This document shows, one piece after another, positions 16,128 through 24,741 of a stretch of 45,114 nucleotides of DNA. Source of the DNA: JBBTVI01 sp038063315 (GTDB taxonomy: Bacteria > Patescibacteriota > Minisyncoccia > Sungbacterales > HO2-52-23); the NCBI GenBank assembly GCA_038063315.1, contig JBBTVI010000013.1, forward strand, positions 1-45,114. Direction: 5' to 3'. The notes beneath the pieces were generated by a model. It ran no database searches. It worked only from the letters and a program-made list of their open reading frames with translations, and was not told where the DNA came from. A program made the position numbers and the translations under genes. The number at the start of each line of letters is the position of its first letter. Positions within the stretch are counted from its first letter, which is position 1.

Positions 16128-16390
16128 TGAATGCGGATTTCTCCGGTGACTTCAGTGATTACTTTCACTTCTTGATATTCAGTGGGTATTGAGAGATTAG
16201 GCGGAAGGGATTTCCGGAGACCGACTCTGATACACCAGTCCCCGGGTGAATCAATAGGAGCACGTTGACCGGTTATTCCTGCTTTTCCAATACCACACAT
16301 ATTTACGTATTCTGAATACGGTTGGGCAAAAAAGTACTCTCGTTCAAATTCTTCTTTGATACGTTTGACGTCTTTGTACGACAAACCCAT
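16124..16390 (-). CDS. Small unknown protein, 88 aa
   Basis: A soluble small protein with no family I can name. It begins MGLSYKDVKRIKEEFEREYFF, a charged helix, followed by a beta-rich part (residues about 30-88) with the words NMCGIGKAGI, DWCIRVGLRKSLP and VKVITEVTGEI. Two cysteines are present. The ATG at 16390 is chosen because GGAG lies 8 bp before it on the minus strand; an ATG six codons upstream lacks an SD. It has its own promoter (16434-16462) and terminator and is inserted between murJ and scpA. The beta pattern after a short helix faintly resembles N-terminal segments of some trypsin-fold proteins, but this is too weak to use as a name. Confidence 0.7.
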   Translation of the reverse strand: MGLSYKDVKRIKEEFEREYFFAQPYSEYVNMCGIGKAGITGQRAPIDSPGDWCIRVGLRKSLPPNLSIPTEYQEVKVITEVTGEIRIQ

Positions 16391-16433
16391 GTGTCGTCTC
16401 CATGTCAAAGGTTCTTAAAAAGGTTCTATGAAT

Positions 16434-16462
16434 AAGATACACATTTATATGTAGTTACGCAA
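16434..16462 (-). promoter_or_regulatory. Promoter of the 88-aa gene
   Basis: Minus-strand TTGCGT and TATCTT with a 17-bp spacer, giving a leader of about 35-40 nt that includes the SD. Confidence 0.55.
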
Positions 16463-16487
16463 GTCGAACGAGACATTACGCATTTCG

Positions 16488-18179
16488 TTAGCGATGGAAA
16501 TGGTTTTGTTCGCGCGGCAGACGCGTCGCGATCCATTTTTTATGGCGGATAAGAGAGATCAACTGCCGTGCATTTTGGTCGCCCCAGAGGTACAAAATGC
16601 CCGTATAGATGGAAAATCCCGCAGAGAATGAGGTTATTCCTTGAATCAGGATCGCACCGAATGTCTCAGATGGATAGAATAATGCGGCGATGCGGAGTAC
16701 GCTGATGCTCGCAAGTCCGCCTGCGATAGTCGCAAGGATGATTTTGGCGGCGTGGCCATTAGGATGAAAAACAATATTGGCGGAAAAACGCCGGTTTGCT
16801 TCTTTGGCGAATGCAAGCGCCATGACAGCGGTTTGCAGTAAGAGCCCGACGGAAAATGAGAGGGCCAGGCCAATAATTTCGGCGCGCGTAACGCCAGTGA
16901 TGCCGAAGAATCCAACGGCAAGGCGCGTTCCAAGGCCCGCGCGGTTCGCGAAAAACGGGACGAAGAGAAAGGTTCCGGCGATGGTCGCTGCGGATCCGGC
17001 GATGCTGATGAGAAGCGGTTTACGCGTGTTGCCCACGGCGTAAAACGCGCGGATGAGAAGGACGCGGATCGGTTCAAAAACGATCGCCGACGCAAAGATG
17101 CTGAGGGTCGCTGCGGTGAGGCGGATGTCGTCCGGGCCGAACCGTCCGGCTCCGAGAATGAGGCGTACGATATGGAGACGTAAAATAAATGTGAAGACGG
17201 CAAGGGGTATGATCCAGAAAAGCATGGCGGAAACGCTGCGTCGCAGAATGGCCATGAATTGCCGGGCATCAGCCGCGCGCGCCGCATCGCAGAGGGCCGG
17301 ATAGGCGGCAACCGCGAAGCTGATTCCGAATATGCCAATCGGGAGCGAATGGAGATCAAACGCGAATTGAAAAACGCTGATGCTTCCCGTGTCGAGGCGG
17401 GAGGCAAAGGCGATCAATGCGATGAACGTCGCCTGGCTGACGGAGAGCGCAACGACTCTCGGTATGGAAAGGGCCGCGACGCGGCGGACGGATGCGTTGA
17501 GCGTGCTGCGCCATTTCTTCAGCGCCGAAAGTGCTATAAAGGGAGAAAATCCGAGCCGCAAAAATGTGGGAATCTGAATCGCGCAGTGAAGCATTGCGCC
17601 CAAAACAACTCCTGCAGCAAGTCCGGGCAATCTGAACAAAGGGAATAACAAAAGAATTCCGGCAATGATGCCGATATTGTAGAATACCGGCGAGAGCGCA
17701 AAGACCACAAATTTTCCTTCGGCCTGCATGACCGCGGCGATAATACCGGAGAGTCCAAGAAACACGGGACTTACCATCATAATTCGCGCGAGGGTAACAA
17801 CCGTTGTTCTTTCGGCGGGGGTAAATCCGGGGGTGACGAATGGAATGAAAACCGGGGCTAAGACGGCCACGCCCACAGACAGGACGAGTGCCACGGCGGA
17901 GAAAACAATGAGGAGCCGGTAGATGAATAGACGCGCCGATACTCCGTCATTTTCTTTTTGTTCGAGAAAAACAGGAATGATGGCCGCGGAGGCCGCTCCG
18001 ATGAGAAAGACGACAAACAGAAAATCGGGAATCTGAAAAGCCGCGAGATAAATATCGAGGTCGCGCGATGCGCCGAAATGTCCAGCGAGCAGCCGGTTCC
18101 GGAACATTCCCAGGATGCGGGACAGCAAATTGGCGGCGCCGAGGATCAGCGCCGCCGCATTAAGAGAGGCAAGAGTCAT
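16488..18179 (-). CDS. murJ: Lipid II flippase MurJ
   Basis: A 563-residue MVF/MOP-superfamily membrane protein that moves lipid II to the outer face of the membrane. The start MTLASLNAAALILGAANLLSRILGMFRNRLLAGHFGASRDLDIYLAAFQIPDFLF is highly characteristic of MurJ, and about 14 membrane segments can be seen. Basic residues in the first helices (Arg in SRILGMFRNR) match the substrate-binding cavity of known MurJ. Length is slightly above the usual 510-530, mainly in the C-terminal tail (LISLIRHKKWIATRLPREQNHFHR). It follows the Wzy-like/TPR gene by 16 bp, so both are probably made from the promoter at 20732-20760. With MraY and the carboxypeptidase it completes a wall-synthesis neighbourhood. 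Confidence 0.94.
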   Translation of the reverse strand: MTLASLNAAALILGAANLLSRILGMFRNRLLAGHFGASRDLDIYLAAFQIPDFLFVVFLIGAASAAIIPVFLEQKENDGVSARLFIYRLLIVFSAVALVLSVGVAVLAPVFIPFVTPGFTPAERTTVVTLARIMMVSPVFLGLSGIIAAVMQAEGKFVVFALSPVFYNIGIIAGILLLFPLFRLPGLAAGVVLGAMLHCAIQIPTFLRLGFSPFIALSALKKWRSTLNASVRRVAALSIPRVVALSVSQATFIALIAFASRLDTGSISVFQFAFDLHSLPIGIFGISFAVAAYPALCDAARAADARQFMAILRRSVSAMLFWIIPLAVFTFILRLHIVRLILGAGRFGPDDIRLTAATLSIFASAIVFEPIRVLLIRAFYAVGNTRKPLLISIAGSAATIAGTFLFVPFFANRAGLGTRLAVGFFGITGVTRAEIIGLALSFSVGLLLQTAVMALAFAKEANRRFSANIVFHPNGHAAKIILATIAGGLASISVLRIAALFYPSETFGAILIQGITSFSAGFSIYTGILYLWGDQNARQLISLIRHKKWIATRLPREQNHFHR

Positions 18180-18195
18180 GCTTGATTCTCGGCGC

Positions 18196-20700
18196 TCACT
18201 TCACCTTTACCGGAGTATTCAAACGCTCGGCGGGCGGTTTAGCCGGAGGAACAATCGTCTCGAGAGCCCCCCTGCCGGCCTTGAGATTGGTCAGAATTGT
18301 TTTGACTTCCTGGTTATCCGGATTGAGCGTCTGGATTTTTGTGAATTCGCCGATCGCTGCAGCTTTATCGCCTTTTTGATCGTACAAGAGGCCGAGGAAA
18401 TAGCGGGCATTCGAGTAATTGTCGTTGAGCGCGACGGCGCGTTTGAATTCCTCTTCGGACTTGGCGGCGTTGCCGCTTTGGAAATAGAGAACGCCGAGCT
18501 GGAATGCAACGCCGATATCCAGGGGTGCCGCTTGTTTGACGCGTTCCACGCTCGCGATGGCCTCCGGTATATTGCCGAGGCGGAGTGCTGCTTGCGCCAG
18601 GAGGAAATGTCCGTCGGCAAGGTCCGGTTTCTGCCGCACGGCCTCATCCAGAGCCACTTTAGCCTGCTTGAGCGCATCGGTGTATGAGGCGAGCGCCTCC
18701 TCCCGCTCTTTGCCCTGTTTTGCCGCGGCTTCCCGGCCGATGCGGTCGGCCAAAATTAGCATGGCCCGGCCAATATCAACGCGGATGGACGGATTATTCG
18801 GGGAAAGTTCCGCGGCGCGCTCGTAGCTCGAACGCGCGAAATTCTCCGCGACCGCGATGAAGGGGATGACAAGCTCATAGAGCTGGCCTTGCGTGATCCA
18901 AAGCGATGTATCCATGGGGTAGAGCGCGGTTGCCGTTTGGATGTCGGCTGCGGCCTGCGCAATGGTGCGCTGGAATTCGTCCTGTACATTCTCGCCGGCT
19001 GCGGCGCGGCCGATGATGGCGCGGAGCTGTTCGGTACGGGCCTGTACACGGCGTTGGTGGTGGAGGAAATTTTTACTCTCAATGGTTGCGGCGCGGTCAA
19101 ATTCGGCCGCGGCCTCGGGCCATTTTTGATTCGCAAACGCCTCCGTTCCCTTTTGCGCCGCAAGAGCCGCGCGGAAACGGCTGGTTTCGAGGTACAGCGC
19201 GCCGATGCCGAGGGAAAGGAAAAAGACGATCACGAGTGACGAGATGAATATTCCCCATGCATTGTTGAGGGGTATTGCGCGGTATCCGATCCGCCAGAGT
19301 CCGTTGTCCGCGGAATCGTTCGCACTCGACGCGAGCGCAAGAAGCGCTCCGGCGGTCAGAAAAAGCATGAGGACGAATGTGAGCGTTGCGGGATAGACGA
19401 ATGCCGCGATCATAACGCCGACAAGTCCGAGGAATGCGCTTGTCGAGGTCGGGGTTTCATCATCGGATTCGCGCGTGAGAAGAATTCTGAGAAAAAGAGC
19501 GAGCGAGAGGCCGAAGAAAAGGAGGAGCGCGAGAGCGCCGACGGCGCCGACCGTTGCGACGCGCGTGAACATCCAGGACGACCCCTGATCAAAACGCACA
19601 TTCCAAAAAAGCGTCTGGTTGACGGCCGGATCCTTATAGGCATTCCAGTCGAGGCCGAATGTTCCGGGTCCTGAGCCGAAGAGAATCGGCGTCGGCCCTT
19701 TATCCATGCCGGAGCGCGCAATGCGGAGCGTCCCGAGGTGCGACGGCCCGACTTCATCGGGGAGCGAGAGATCTTTGATGACGACGCCGCGGATCAGGAT
19801 GAATGCCATGGAAAGGGCAATGAGCCCGAGTGCCGCGAGATAGTCAACACGCGCCCCCGATATTCGCTTCAGGCGCATGTCTTTGAATGAGAGCGCAAAA
19901 AGAATGATTGATGCCCCCAGGAGGACGATCCATGCGTTTCGGAAGTTGATGAGAAGGAGGTTGAAGGCGAAAATTCCTGCGCCAACCGTAAGAGCGTAAC
20001 GGATAACGGAATTTTGCGCGCGGATCGCAAGCGGGATCGTGATACCGAGGAGAATTGCGTAAAATAACATCGCGCCGTTTATGGTTCCAACCACGTTGAA
20101 TTCAATGCCGGAGGCGATGGGAATGAACGTACCCAGCAGGGAGACGCCGAAAAGGAGCTGGATTGCGGTATGGGCGCCGGCGAGCGCCCCTGAAAAAACG
20201 AGGATATAAAGGAGCCGGAGGATACTGCGTGATTCCTTAAAAAGATTTGAGATCAAAATCATCAGCAGGAGACCGGCCAGGATCGTGGGGATGCGCTCGG
20301 CCGAGGGCCCCGCAAAAAATGAGGACAGAAACGGCGTCGGTGAAAGTATGGCGCTTGTCATATCGGCTGCGAGAATCAGGCCTCCGGCCAGGAGAAGCGG
20401 CGAGTAGTGAAAACGAAATTCACCGCTGACCAGCACGGACAGAAGCCAAAAAAGGGTTGCAATGACAATAAGGACGCCGAAGGCGATTTCTCTTCCGAAA
20501 TCAATACTGATTGCGACCGGCGCGAACCACAGGGGCAGCGCGGCGGCCAGGACATAGACGGCAATACGCGCGAGGCGCGCCATCATTATGGCGGCCTGCG
20601 ATGTGCCCACGGCTGGCGTTTCCTCGGCAGCGCGGAATATCTGTTCGTTTCGTTCCTCCCTTTTAAGAATTGTGATATGAGGCGTAAATGATTCATCCAT
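18196..20700 (-). CDS. O-antigen ligase/polymerase-like membrane protein with C-terminal TPR repeats
   Basis: An 834-residue protein in two halves. Residues about 40-480 hold some 11-13 membrane helices with the arrangement of Wzy/WaaL-type glycan polymerases and ligases, including the large extracytoplasmic loop (about 320-375) containing LFGSGPGTFGLDWNAYKDPAVNQ, a Wzy_C-type GxGxxxF motif. After the last helix (about 490-510) come TPR repeats, clearest in ELSPNNPSIRVDIGRAM and ALNDNYSNARYFLGLLYDQKGD. Proteins of this design attach or polymerise surface glycans; the substrate here is unknown. Start: the first ATG, though the 37 residues before MMARLARIAVYVL are poorly conserved-looking. It is the first gene of the murJ transcription unit. 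Confidence 0.82.
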   Translation of the reverse strand: MDESFTPHITILKREERNEQIFRAAEETPAVGTSQAAIMMARLARIAVYVLAAALPLWFAPVAISIDFGREIAFGVLIVIATLFWLLSVLVSGEFRFHYSPLLLAGGLILAADMTSAILSPTPFLSSFFAGPSAERIPTILAGLLLMILISNLFKESRSILRLLYILVFSGALAGAHTAIQLLFGVSLLGTFIPIASGIEFNVVGTINGAMLFYAILLGITIPLAIRAQNSVIRYALTVGAGIFAFNLLLINFRNAWIVLLGASIILFALSFKDMRLKRISGARVDYLAALGLIALSMAFILIRGVVIKDLSLPDEVGPSHLGTLRIARSGMDKGPTPILFGSGPGTFGLDWNAYKDPAVNQTLFWNVRFDQGSSWMFTRVATVGAVGALALLLFFGLSLALFLRILLTRESDDETPTSTSAFLGLVGVMIAAFVYPATLTFVLMLFLTAGALLALASSANDSADNGLWRIGYRAIPLNNAWGIFISSLVIVFFLSLGIGALYLETSRFRAALAAQKGTEAFANQKWPEAAAEFDRAATIESKNFLHHQRRVQARTEQLRAIIGRAAAGENVQDEFQRTIAQAAADIQTATALYPMDTSLWITQGQLYELVIPFIAVAENFARSSYERAAELSPNNPSIRVDIGRAMLILADRIGREAAAKQGKEREEALASYTDALKQAKVALDEAVRQKPDLADGHFLLAQAALRLGNIPEAIASVERVKQAAPLDIGVAFQLGVLYFQSGNAAKSEEEFKRAVALNDNYSNARYFLGLLYDQKGDKAAAIGEFTKIQTLNPDNQEVKTILTNLKAGRGALETIVPPAKPPAERLNTPVKVK

Positions 20701-20731
20701 AAAAAATAAAGGTTAAAGCGATAATGGAAAA

Positions 20732-20760
20732 ATGATACCGCGTCCCTTGGGCAATCGCAA
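20732..20760 (-). promoter_or_regulatory. Promoter of the Wzy-like/TPR-murJ unit
   Basis: Minus-strand TTGCGA and TATCAT separated by 17 bp, 31 bp before the ATG at 20700. Confidence 0.55.
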
Positions 20761-20806
20761 GGCAGCGTAATGCACAGCATCGCCGGAGCTTGTGGACATC
20801 TTCGCC

Positions 20807-20835
20807 TTGTCAATAATGCGCCGTCGGGAGATACT
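20807..20835 (+). promoter_or_regulatory. Promoter of the MerR-like gene
   Basis: TTGTCA and GATACT with a 17-bp spacer, 43 bp before the ATG at 20879; divergent from the glycan gene promoter. Confidence 0.5.
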
Positions 20836-20878
20836 GTATATATGGTAAAAGCTTATTCATGTTTGATAAAGGTGCATT

Positions 20879-21103
20879 ATGATTCAGCATAAATATCTCA
20901 CAATTAATCAGACGGCAAAGATGTTGAGCGTGACGCCTCTGACTTTGCGGAACTGGGACAAAAAAGGCGTGTTGACCGCGTACCGCAATCCCATCAACAA
21001 CTACCGCGTCTACCGTCTCGATCAAATCCAGTTGTTTGTTCGTAAAATCGAGAACTCCAAAAACGAACGCCACGGCCGCCGGATTGACATTTCGATTGCA
21101 TGA
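20879..21103 (+). CDS. MerR/excisionase-type helix-turn-helix DNA-binding protein, 74 aa
   Basis: A compact 74-residue protein almost wholly made of a winged helix-turn-helix: YLTINQTAKMLSVTPLTLRNWDKKGVLTAYRNPINNYRVYRLDQIQLFV. The pattern (helix, turn, recognition helix with TLRNWDKKG, then the wing with YRVY) is that of MerR and of phage/plasmid excisionases. There is no effector-binding domain, only a basic tail (KNERHGRRIDISIA), so it is a stand-alone DNA-binding module; its target is unknown. Being single, small and next to a family B repeat, it could be a transcription factor or a relic of a mobile element. It has its own promoter; the SD is weak. Confidence 0.8.
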   Translation: MIQHKYLTINQTAKMLSVTPLTLRNWDKKGVLTAYRNPINNYRVYRLDQIQLFVRKIENSKNERHGRRIDISIA

Positions 21104-21125
21104 TGGAATAGAGGATTTTGGATTT

Positions 21126-21278
21126 GTAACCCTCCCTTCTTTACATTGTGTCATTGCGAGCGACCCCGAGCTTCAAGGGGGCGCGCGGCAATCCAGTGTT
21201 TCTTCTGGATTGCTTCGTCGTCTGACTCCTCGCAATGACGCATATGGCGGCAGCCACGATAGGGGTGTGATGGGTTAC
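21126..21278. repeat. Family B dispersed repeat, locus 2
   Basis: Core 21150-21239 from GTCATTGCGAGCG to CTCGCAATGAC. Flanks carry the terminal repeat GTAACCC at 21126 and GGGTTAC at 21278. Fills the space between the MerR-like gene and rnhA; non-coding. Confidence 0.8.
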
Positions 21279-21307
21279 AGAATGGAGAAATCAAGAATCG
21301 CGATTTT

Positions 21308-21754
21308 TCAAAACAATTCCGCCTGCTTTTTGTCGAGCGCCTCGTTGACCATACGGTCCGCTTCCCTGTTTTTTTCGCGGGGTATGTGGTGAAATGACAT
21401 TCTCCCGAAATCCATCCGTAAATTCCAGATCGCGATAAAAAGGGGGAAAAGCCGCTCTTCTTCGATCTTGTACTCCCCGTTGAGTTGGCGCATGACGAGC
21501 TGGCTATCCATACGGAATTCGATGTGTATGTTTTTTGTGCGCTCGCGTCCCCGGAGTGCTTTTATTTTTTTGAGAGCGAAAATCACTGCGGTATATTCGG
21601 CTTCATTGTTTGTTTTTCCCCCGATCGCTTCCCCGTAAGATTTGATGGTACGGCCGTCCGCGTCCTTAATAACCACGCCGATAGCAGCAGGCCCGGGATT
21701 GCCGCGCGACCCGCCATCGGTGTAGACGATAAGTTTTTCTGCTTTTTCCGTCAT
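21308..21754 (-). CDS. rnhA: Ribonuclease HI
   Basis: A 148-residue RNase H fold enzyme that cuts the RNA strand of RNA-DNA hybrids. The catalytic carboxylates are in place: D13 in YTDGGSRGNPG, E51 in TNNEAEYTAV, D83 in FRMDSQLVM and the last Asp in NREADRMVNEAL. It lacks the basic protrusion of E. coli RNase HI and has the shape of the shorter RNH type common in Gram-positives and archaea. I chose the ATG at 21754, a few residues before the first strand and 23 bp after the recJ stop; an upstream ATG at 21790 would overlap recJ by 13 bp. Downstream of recJ, consistent with a joint role in repair and removal of RNA primers. Confidence 0.92.
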   Translation of the reverse strand: MTEKAEKLIVYTDGGSRGNPGPAAIGVVIKDADGRTIKSYGEAIGGKTNNEAEYTAVIFALKKIKALRGRERTKNIHIEFRMDSQLVMRQLNGEYKIEEERLFPLFIAIWNLRMDFGRMSFHHIPREKNREADRMVNEALDKKQAELF

Positions 21755-21777
21755 GAAGCGCTTTTTGTTTTCATATT

Positions 21778-23475
21778 TTACGTCTCGCATTTTTTCATAT
21801 CTACCACCCTCAATTCAATCGTCGTTGTTCCGTTCCACACATTCTTCTGTAACGCAGCGATGATGTCGGTCCGGTCGCCGCGGCGAAACCCGCGCGCTGC
21901 TCCGCCGAAATAAATTGCGGGAATACGGGTTTCGCCAAACCATAGTTTCAGATGCGTTCCGTCTTTTCCGACCGGCCGGAGGTCGCTGATGGGAACGTTT
22001 CGTATGAGAAAGCGCGGCGCCTCATTGCCCTGTCCGAAGGGCGCGAGCATCCGCGTCTCATCGAACAGGCGCGGGCGCACATCGGAAAGTCCTATCTCAA
22101 GGTCGGCGATTATCGCGGATGGTTCCGTGTCCGTCCCGATTTGGGTTGCAACGGTTTTGGTGATTCGCTCATGGATATGGACGGCGTATTCGGGCGCGAA
22201 CGAGAATCCGCCCGCGCTTTCATGGCCTCCGAAATCCAGGAAATATTCCTCGGCTGAGCGCATCAGGGAGACCACATTGAGTCCATCGGGCGAGCGGCAC
22301 GACCCTTTTGCGACCGTACCCCGCATTTCATAAAGAAACACGGGTCGGCCGTATCTTTCCATCAGACGATTTGCCGCAATACCAAGCACGCCCGCAGACC
22401 AAAGGGGTGAACCGGCAAAGACGACCTCCGGAGCGCCGGCGGGCAGGACATGCGTTTCGAGCTCCTCAATAATACGCTCCACCGCGCGTTTCCTGTCCGT
22501 GTTTTTTTCTTCAAGGGAGCGCGCGATGGTATGCGCCTCCATCAGGTCCTCGGTCGTGAGAAGATCAAAGGCCATCCGGGCATGGGCCATGCGGCTTGCT
22601 GCATTGATGCGCGGCGCGATGGTAAATCCGATCGTCTCCTCGTCAATATCCGCGGCCGCGATGTTTGCGCCGTCAAGAAGCGCGGCAAGTCCGCGCCGAC
22701 GCATTTTTCTAAGCACTTTAAGACCGAAGGCGACAAGCGCGCGATTTTCTCCGGTCAGCGGCACCATGTCCGCGACCGCGGCAATGGCAACGCAATCAAG
22801 CAGCCATTTTTCCCGGCCGGGCTCGATAACATCCGCATATTGCCCGTTTGCGATCAGCGCCTGGACGAGTTTGAACGCGAGGCCCGCGCCCGAGAGCACG
22901 TGCTCCGGATACGTTTCGTCTTCCTGTTTGTGATCCACGATCGCATACGCATTCGGCCACCGCGGCGGAACAATATGATGGTCAATGACAATCGTATCAA
23001 TGCCCAGGGAACGCGCAAGTTCTATCTCGTTATAGTCGGTAACGCCGCAGTCAATGGTGATGAGAAGGGTAATCCCCTGCTCAAAGAACGACCGGATTTT
23101 CTCCTCGCTCAATCCGTACGCCTCTTTTGTCCGGTCCGGCATGTGCACATCGTGATTGACGCGGATGATGCGGAAAAATTCGCCGAGCACCGCAGCGCCG
23201 CAGACGCCGTCGGCGTCGTAGTCGCTGAAAATAAGAGTTTTTTCCCCGCTCTCGGCGGCGCGGTTGATGCGCTCGACCGCGCGGTCCATATTTTTGAGGC
23301 GCATGGGGTCGTGGATGTCACGCGCGTAGTCGGGCGCGAGAAATCGCGCGGCGGCGTCCTCGTCTCGTATGCCGCGGTTCCAAAGAAGCTGGGCGAGAAT
23401 CGCGCGATTTTCCATGGCCTCCAGAGTCGGCGTCGCGATTGAATGAAAAAACTCCGCCGGCATCGGCGGCTGCAT
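21778..23475 (-). CDS. recJ: Single-stranded-DNA-specific exonuclease RecJ
   Basis: A 565-residue DHH-superfamily 5'-3' exonuclease acting in recombination and mismatch or base-excision repair. Motifs visible: FSDYDADGVCGAAV (motif I), ITIDCGVTD, VIDHHIVP (the DHH motif), then the DHHA1 domain with a GGHESAGGF motif near residue 440 and a C-terminal OB-fold. Start: ATG at 23475 (MQPPMPAEFF) or a GTG a few codons earlier; an ATG at 23538 lies upstream of the likely transcription start and the further upstream frame crosses the neighbour's terminator, so these are rejected. No SD. rnhA follows after 23 bp. Confidence 0.94.
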   Translation of the reverse strand: MQPPMPAEFFHSIATPTLEAMENRAILAQLLWNRGIRDEDAAARFLAPDYARDIHDPMRLKNMDRAVERINRAAESGEKTLIFSDYDADGVCGAAVLGEFFRIIRVNHDVHMPDRTKEAYGLSEEKIRSFFEQGITLLITIDCGVTDYNEIELARSLGIDTIVIDHHIVPPRWPNAYAIVDHKQEDETYPEHVLSGAGLAFKLVQALIANGQYADVIEPGREKWLLDCVAIAAVADMVPLTGENRALVAFGLKVLRKMRRRGLAALLDGANIAAADIDEETIGFTIAPRINAASRMAHARMAFDLLTTEDLMEAHTIARSLEEKNTDRKRAVERIIEELETHVLPAGAPEVVFAGSPLWSAGVLGIAANRLMERYGRPVFLYEMRGTVAKGSCRSPDGLNVVSLMRSAEEYFLDFGGHESAGGFSFAPEYAVHIHERITKTVATQIGTDTEPSAIIADLEIGLSDVRPRLFDETRMLAPFGQGNEAPRFLIRNVPISDLRPVGKDGTHLKLWFGETRIPAIYFGGAARGFRRGDRTDIIAALQKNVWNGTTTIELRVVDMKKCET

Positions 23476-23512
23476 AATCCACGTTTTCTTATCCGACGGT
23501 TTCTCCACGCAT

Positions 23513-23541
23513 TCTATAATAGCACAAACGGTTGTCATCGA
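23513..23541 (-). promoter_or_regulatory. Possible recJ promoter
   Basis: Minus-strand TCGATG and TATAGA with a 17-bp spacer, between the terminator of the TIKI-like gene and recJ. The -35 is poor. Confidence 0.4.
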
Positions 23542-23560
23542 GATACGCGATTTATCCCCA

Positions 23561-23590
23561 AAGAAAAAAGCCGCCTCGCATTGAGACGGC
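23561..23590 (-). terminator. Intrinsic terminator of the TIKI/TraB-like gene
   Basis: Minus-strand GCCGTCTC and GAGGCGGC form the stem (one mismatch), followed by TTTTTTCTTT. It is 31 bp after the stop at 23621. Confidence 0.85.
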
Positions 23591-23620
23591 ACATGATATA
23601 AAAGGCCTTCCTTCCATTCT

Positions 23621-24418
23621 TTATAATAGCGTAACCGCCAGCAGATGATCAACACCGATCAACTCATATCCTGAGTGTTCCAACAATTCGTGTTGATACT
23701 TGTGATGGGCTGCGCCAAACTTGAAGCCGATATTCGACGGCTTTTTAGTCCGCATAAGCCCGTGGAAAACTTTCAGCACGATTTGGTCCCGCATCTTTTG
23801 GCCCATATCTTCGATGAGCGCACTTACGTGCGGGTACGACGCTTCATGCTTTGTCGCGAGCTCGATGTAATCTTTTCGAGTCACGACGCCTTGATCGATT
23901 TTTTCCGCAAAAGACCTCGCATCACAAATGGCTTCCCTTTTGGTTGCGAGGTCAATATAATGAAGACCTTTGTTAAAGTATTCCCATGCTTCCGGAGGCC
24001 ACTGGATATCAGGAGTGCCTTGATACCAGGTGACGTCACCAGAAACCCAGTGAAGACGGGAGTGATCAAATTGCACCCATTCCTCCACGAGCCCAAGCGC
24101 GTCACGATTTTTAGGCGGCAATGAGTAGATTAAAGCGCCGATAAAGGCCGCATCGAGATTGTCGTCGCGGAATAATTCCTTTTTCCAGTTGGACATTACT
24201 TGCTCTATTTCATTCGCGGATCGCGCGAATGGTTCTTCATGAATGACAATCTCCATGTCGCCAAGCGCCGCGTCGATTTTCCGGTAATACTCGTTGTCAC
24301 CGATGTGGTTGGTTCCGACCCATAATACTTTTGTTGGGTTGACGCGGTGTTGATAACGGTACACCGAAGTATACAAGCCGTCCGAAGTCATAAAAAACGT
24401 ACGGTTTCCATCTGACAT
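23621..24418 (-). CDS. TIKI/TraB/GumN-superfamily-like protein (erythromycin-esterase-like fold)
   Basis: A 265-residue soluble protein with the two hallmarks of the TIKI/TraB fold: an N-terminal GxxH (VGTNH, residues 34-38, after a hydrophobic strand VLWV) and a C-terminal GAxH (FGAAHH, 234-239) followed by a helix and the strand YELIGVD. Between them are conserved-looking acidic residues (HEEPF, 60-64) and the MRDQIV helix. Family members include eukaryotic Tiki metalloproteases and enterococcal TraB/PrgY pheromone-shutdown proteins; the reaction here is unknown. No signal peptide is evident. The ATG is fixed by a GGAGG SD 9 bp upstream. It is a self-contained unit with promoter (24508-24536) and terminator. 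Family assignment is from motif recognition only. Confidence 0.65.
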   Translation of the reverse strand: MSDGNRTFFMTSDGLYTSVYRYQHRVNPTKVLWVGTNHIGDNEYYRKIDAALGDMEIVIHEEPFARSANEIEQVMSNWKKELFRDDNLDAAFIGALIYSLPPKNRDALGLVEEWVQFDHSRLHWVSGDVTWYQGTPDIQWPPEAWEYFNKGLHYIDLATKREAICDARSFAEKIDQGVVTRKDYIELATKHEASYPHVSALIEDMGQKMRDQIVLKVFHGLMRTKKPSNIGFKFGAAHHKYQHELLEHSGYELIGVDHLLAVTLL

Positions 24419-24507
24419 ACTTTTGTCCTCCAGTACAGATCATTTGTCAAAAAACATCCGGATACCGTCCGGTACGGCCCATTCCCGACGGGAATAGGAT
24501 ACTGTCA

Positions 24508-24536
24508 TTTGTAGCAAACGCATTGCGGCGTGTCAA
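24508..24536 (-). promoter_or_regulatory. Promoter of the TIKI/TraB-like gene
   Basis: Minus-strand consensus -35 TTGACA and -10 TACAAA with a 17-bp spacer. The leader of about 85 nt contains the palindrome ATTCCCGTCGGGAAT (24481-24495 region), a possible operator. Confidence 0.65.
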
Positions 24537-24550
24537 GGACGAAAAGAATT

Positions 24551-24721
24551 GTAACCCCTCATAGCCCCACCAACGCCGCGCTATTACATGCGTCATTGCG
24601 AGGAGTCAGATCCCTCGCTTGGCTCGGGACAAGCTCCGCAATCCATAATGCAGAAATCCTGGATTGCCGCGCGCCCCCTCGAAGCTCGGGGTCGCTCGCA
24701 ATGACGGCTGTGAGGGGTTAC
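24551..24721. repeat. Family B dispersed repeat, locus 3 (best-preserved termini)
   Basis: A 171-bp element whose ends are GTAACCCCTCATAGC and the complement of GTAACCCCTCACAGC, so 14 of 15 bases match as terminal inverted repeats. The core from 24592 to 24705 starts GTCATTGCGAGGAGTC and ends GCTCGCAATGAC. It lies 20 bp beyond the pgk stop. Non-coding. Confidence 0.85.
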
Positions 24722-24741
24722 AAAGAAGTTCTGTGCCGGCA

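Noticed and set aside
20879..21103. MerR-like protein as the copper regulator CueR
   Set aside because: It lacks the dimerisation helix and metal-binding cysteines and lies far from the copper genes.
22450..23442. Long plus-strand open frame (330 codons) antisense to recJ
   Set aside because: It mirrors a clear RecJ gene, has no family signature and a composition typical of the complementary strand of GC-rich coding DNA.
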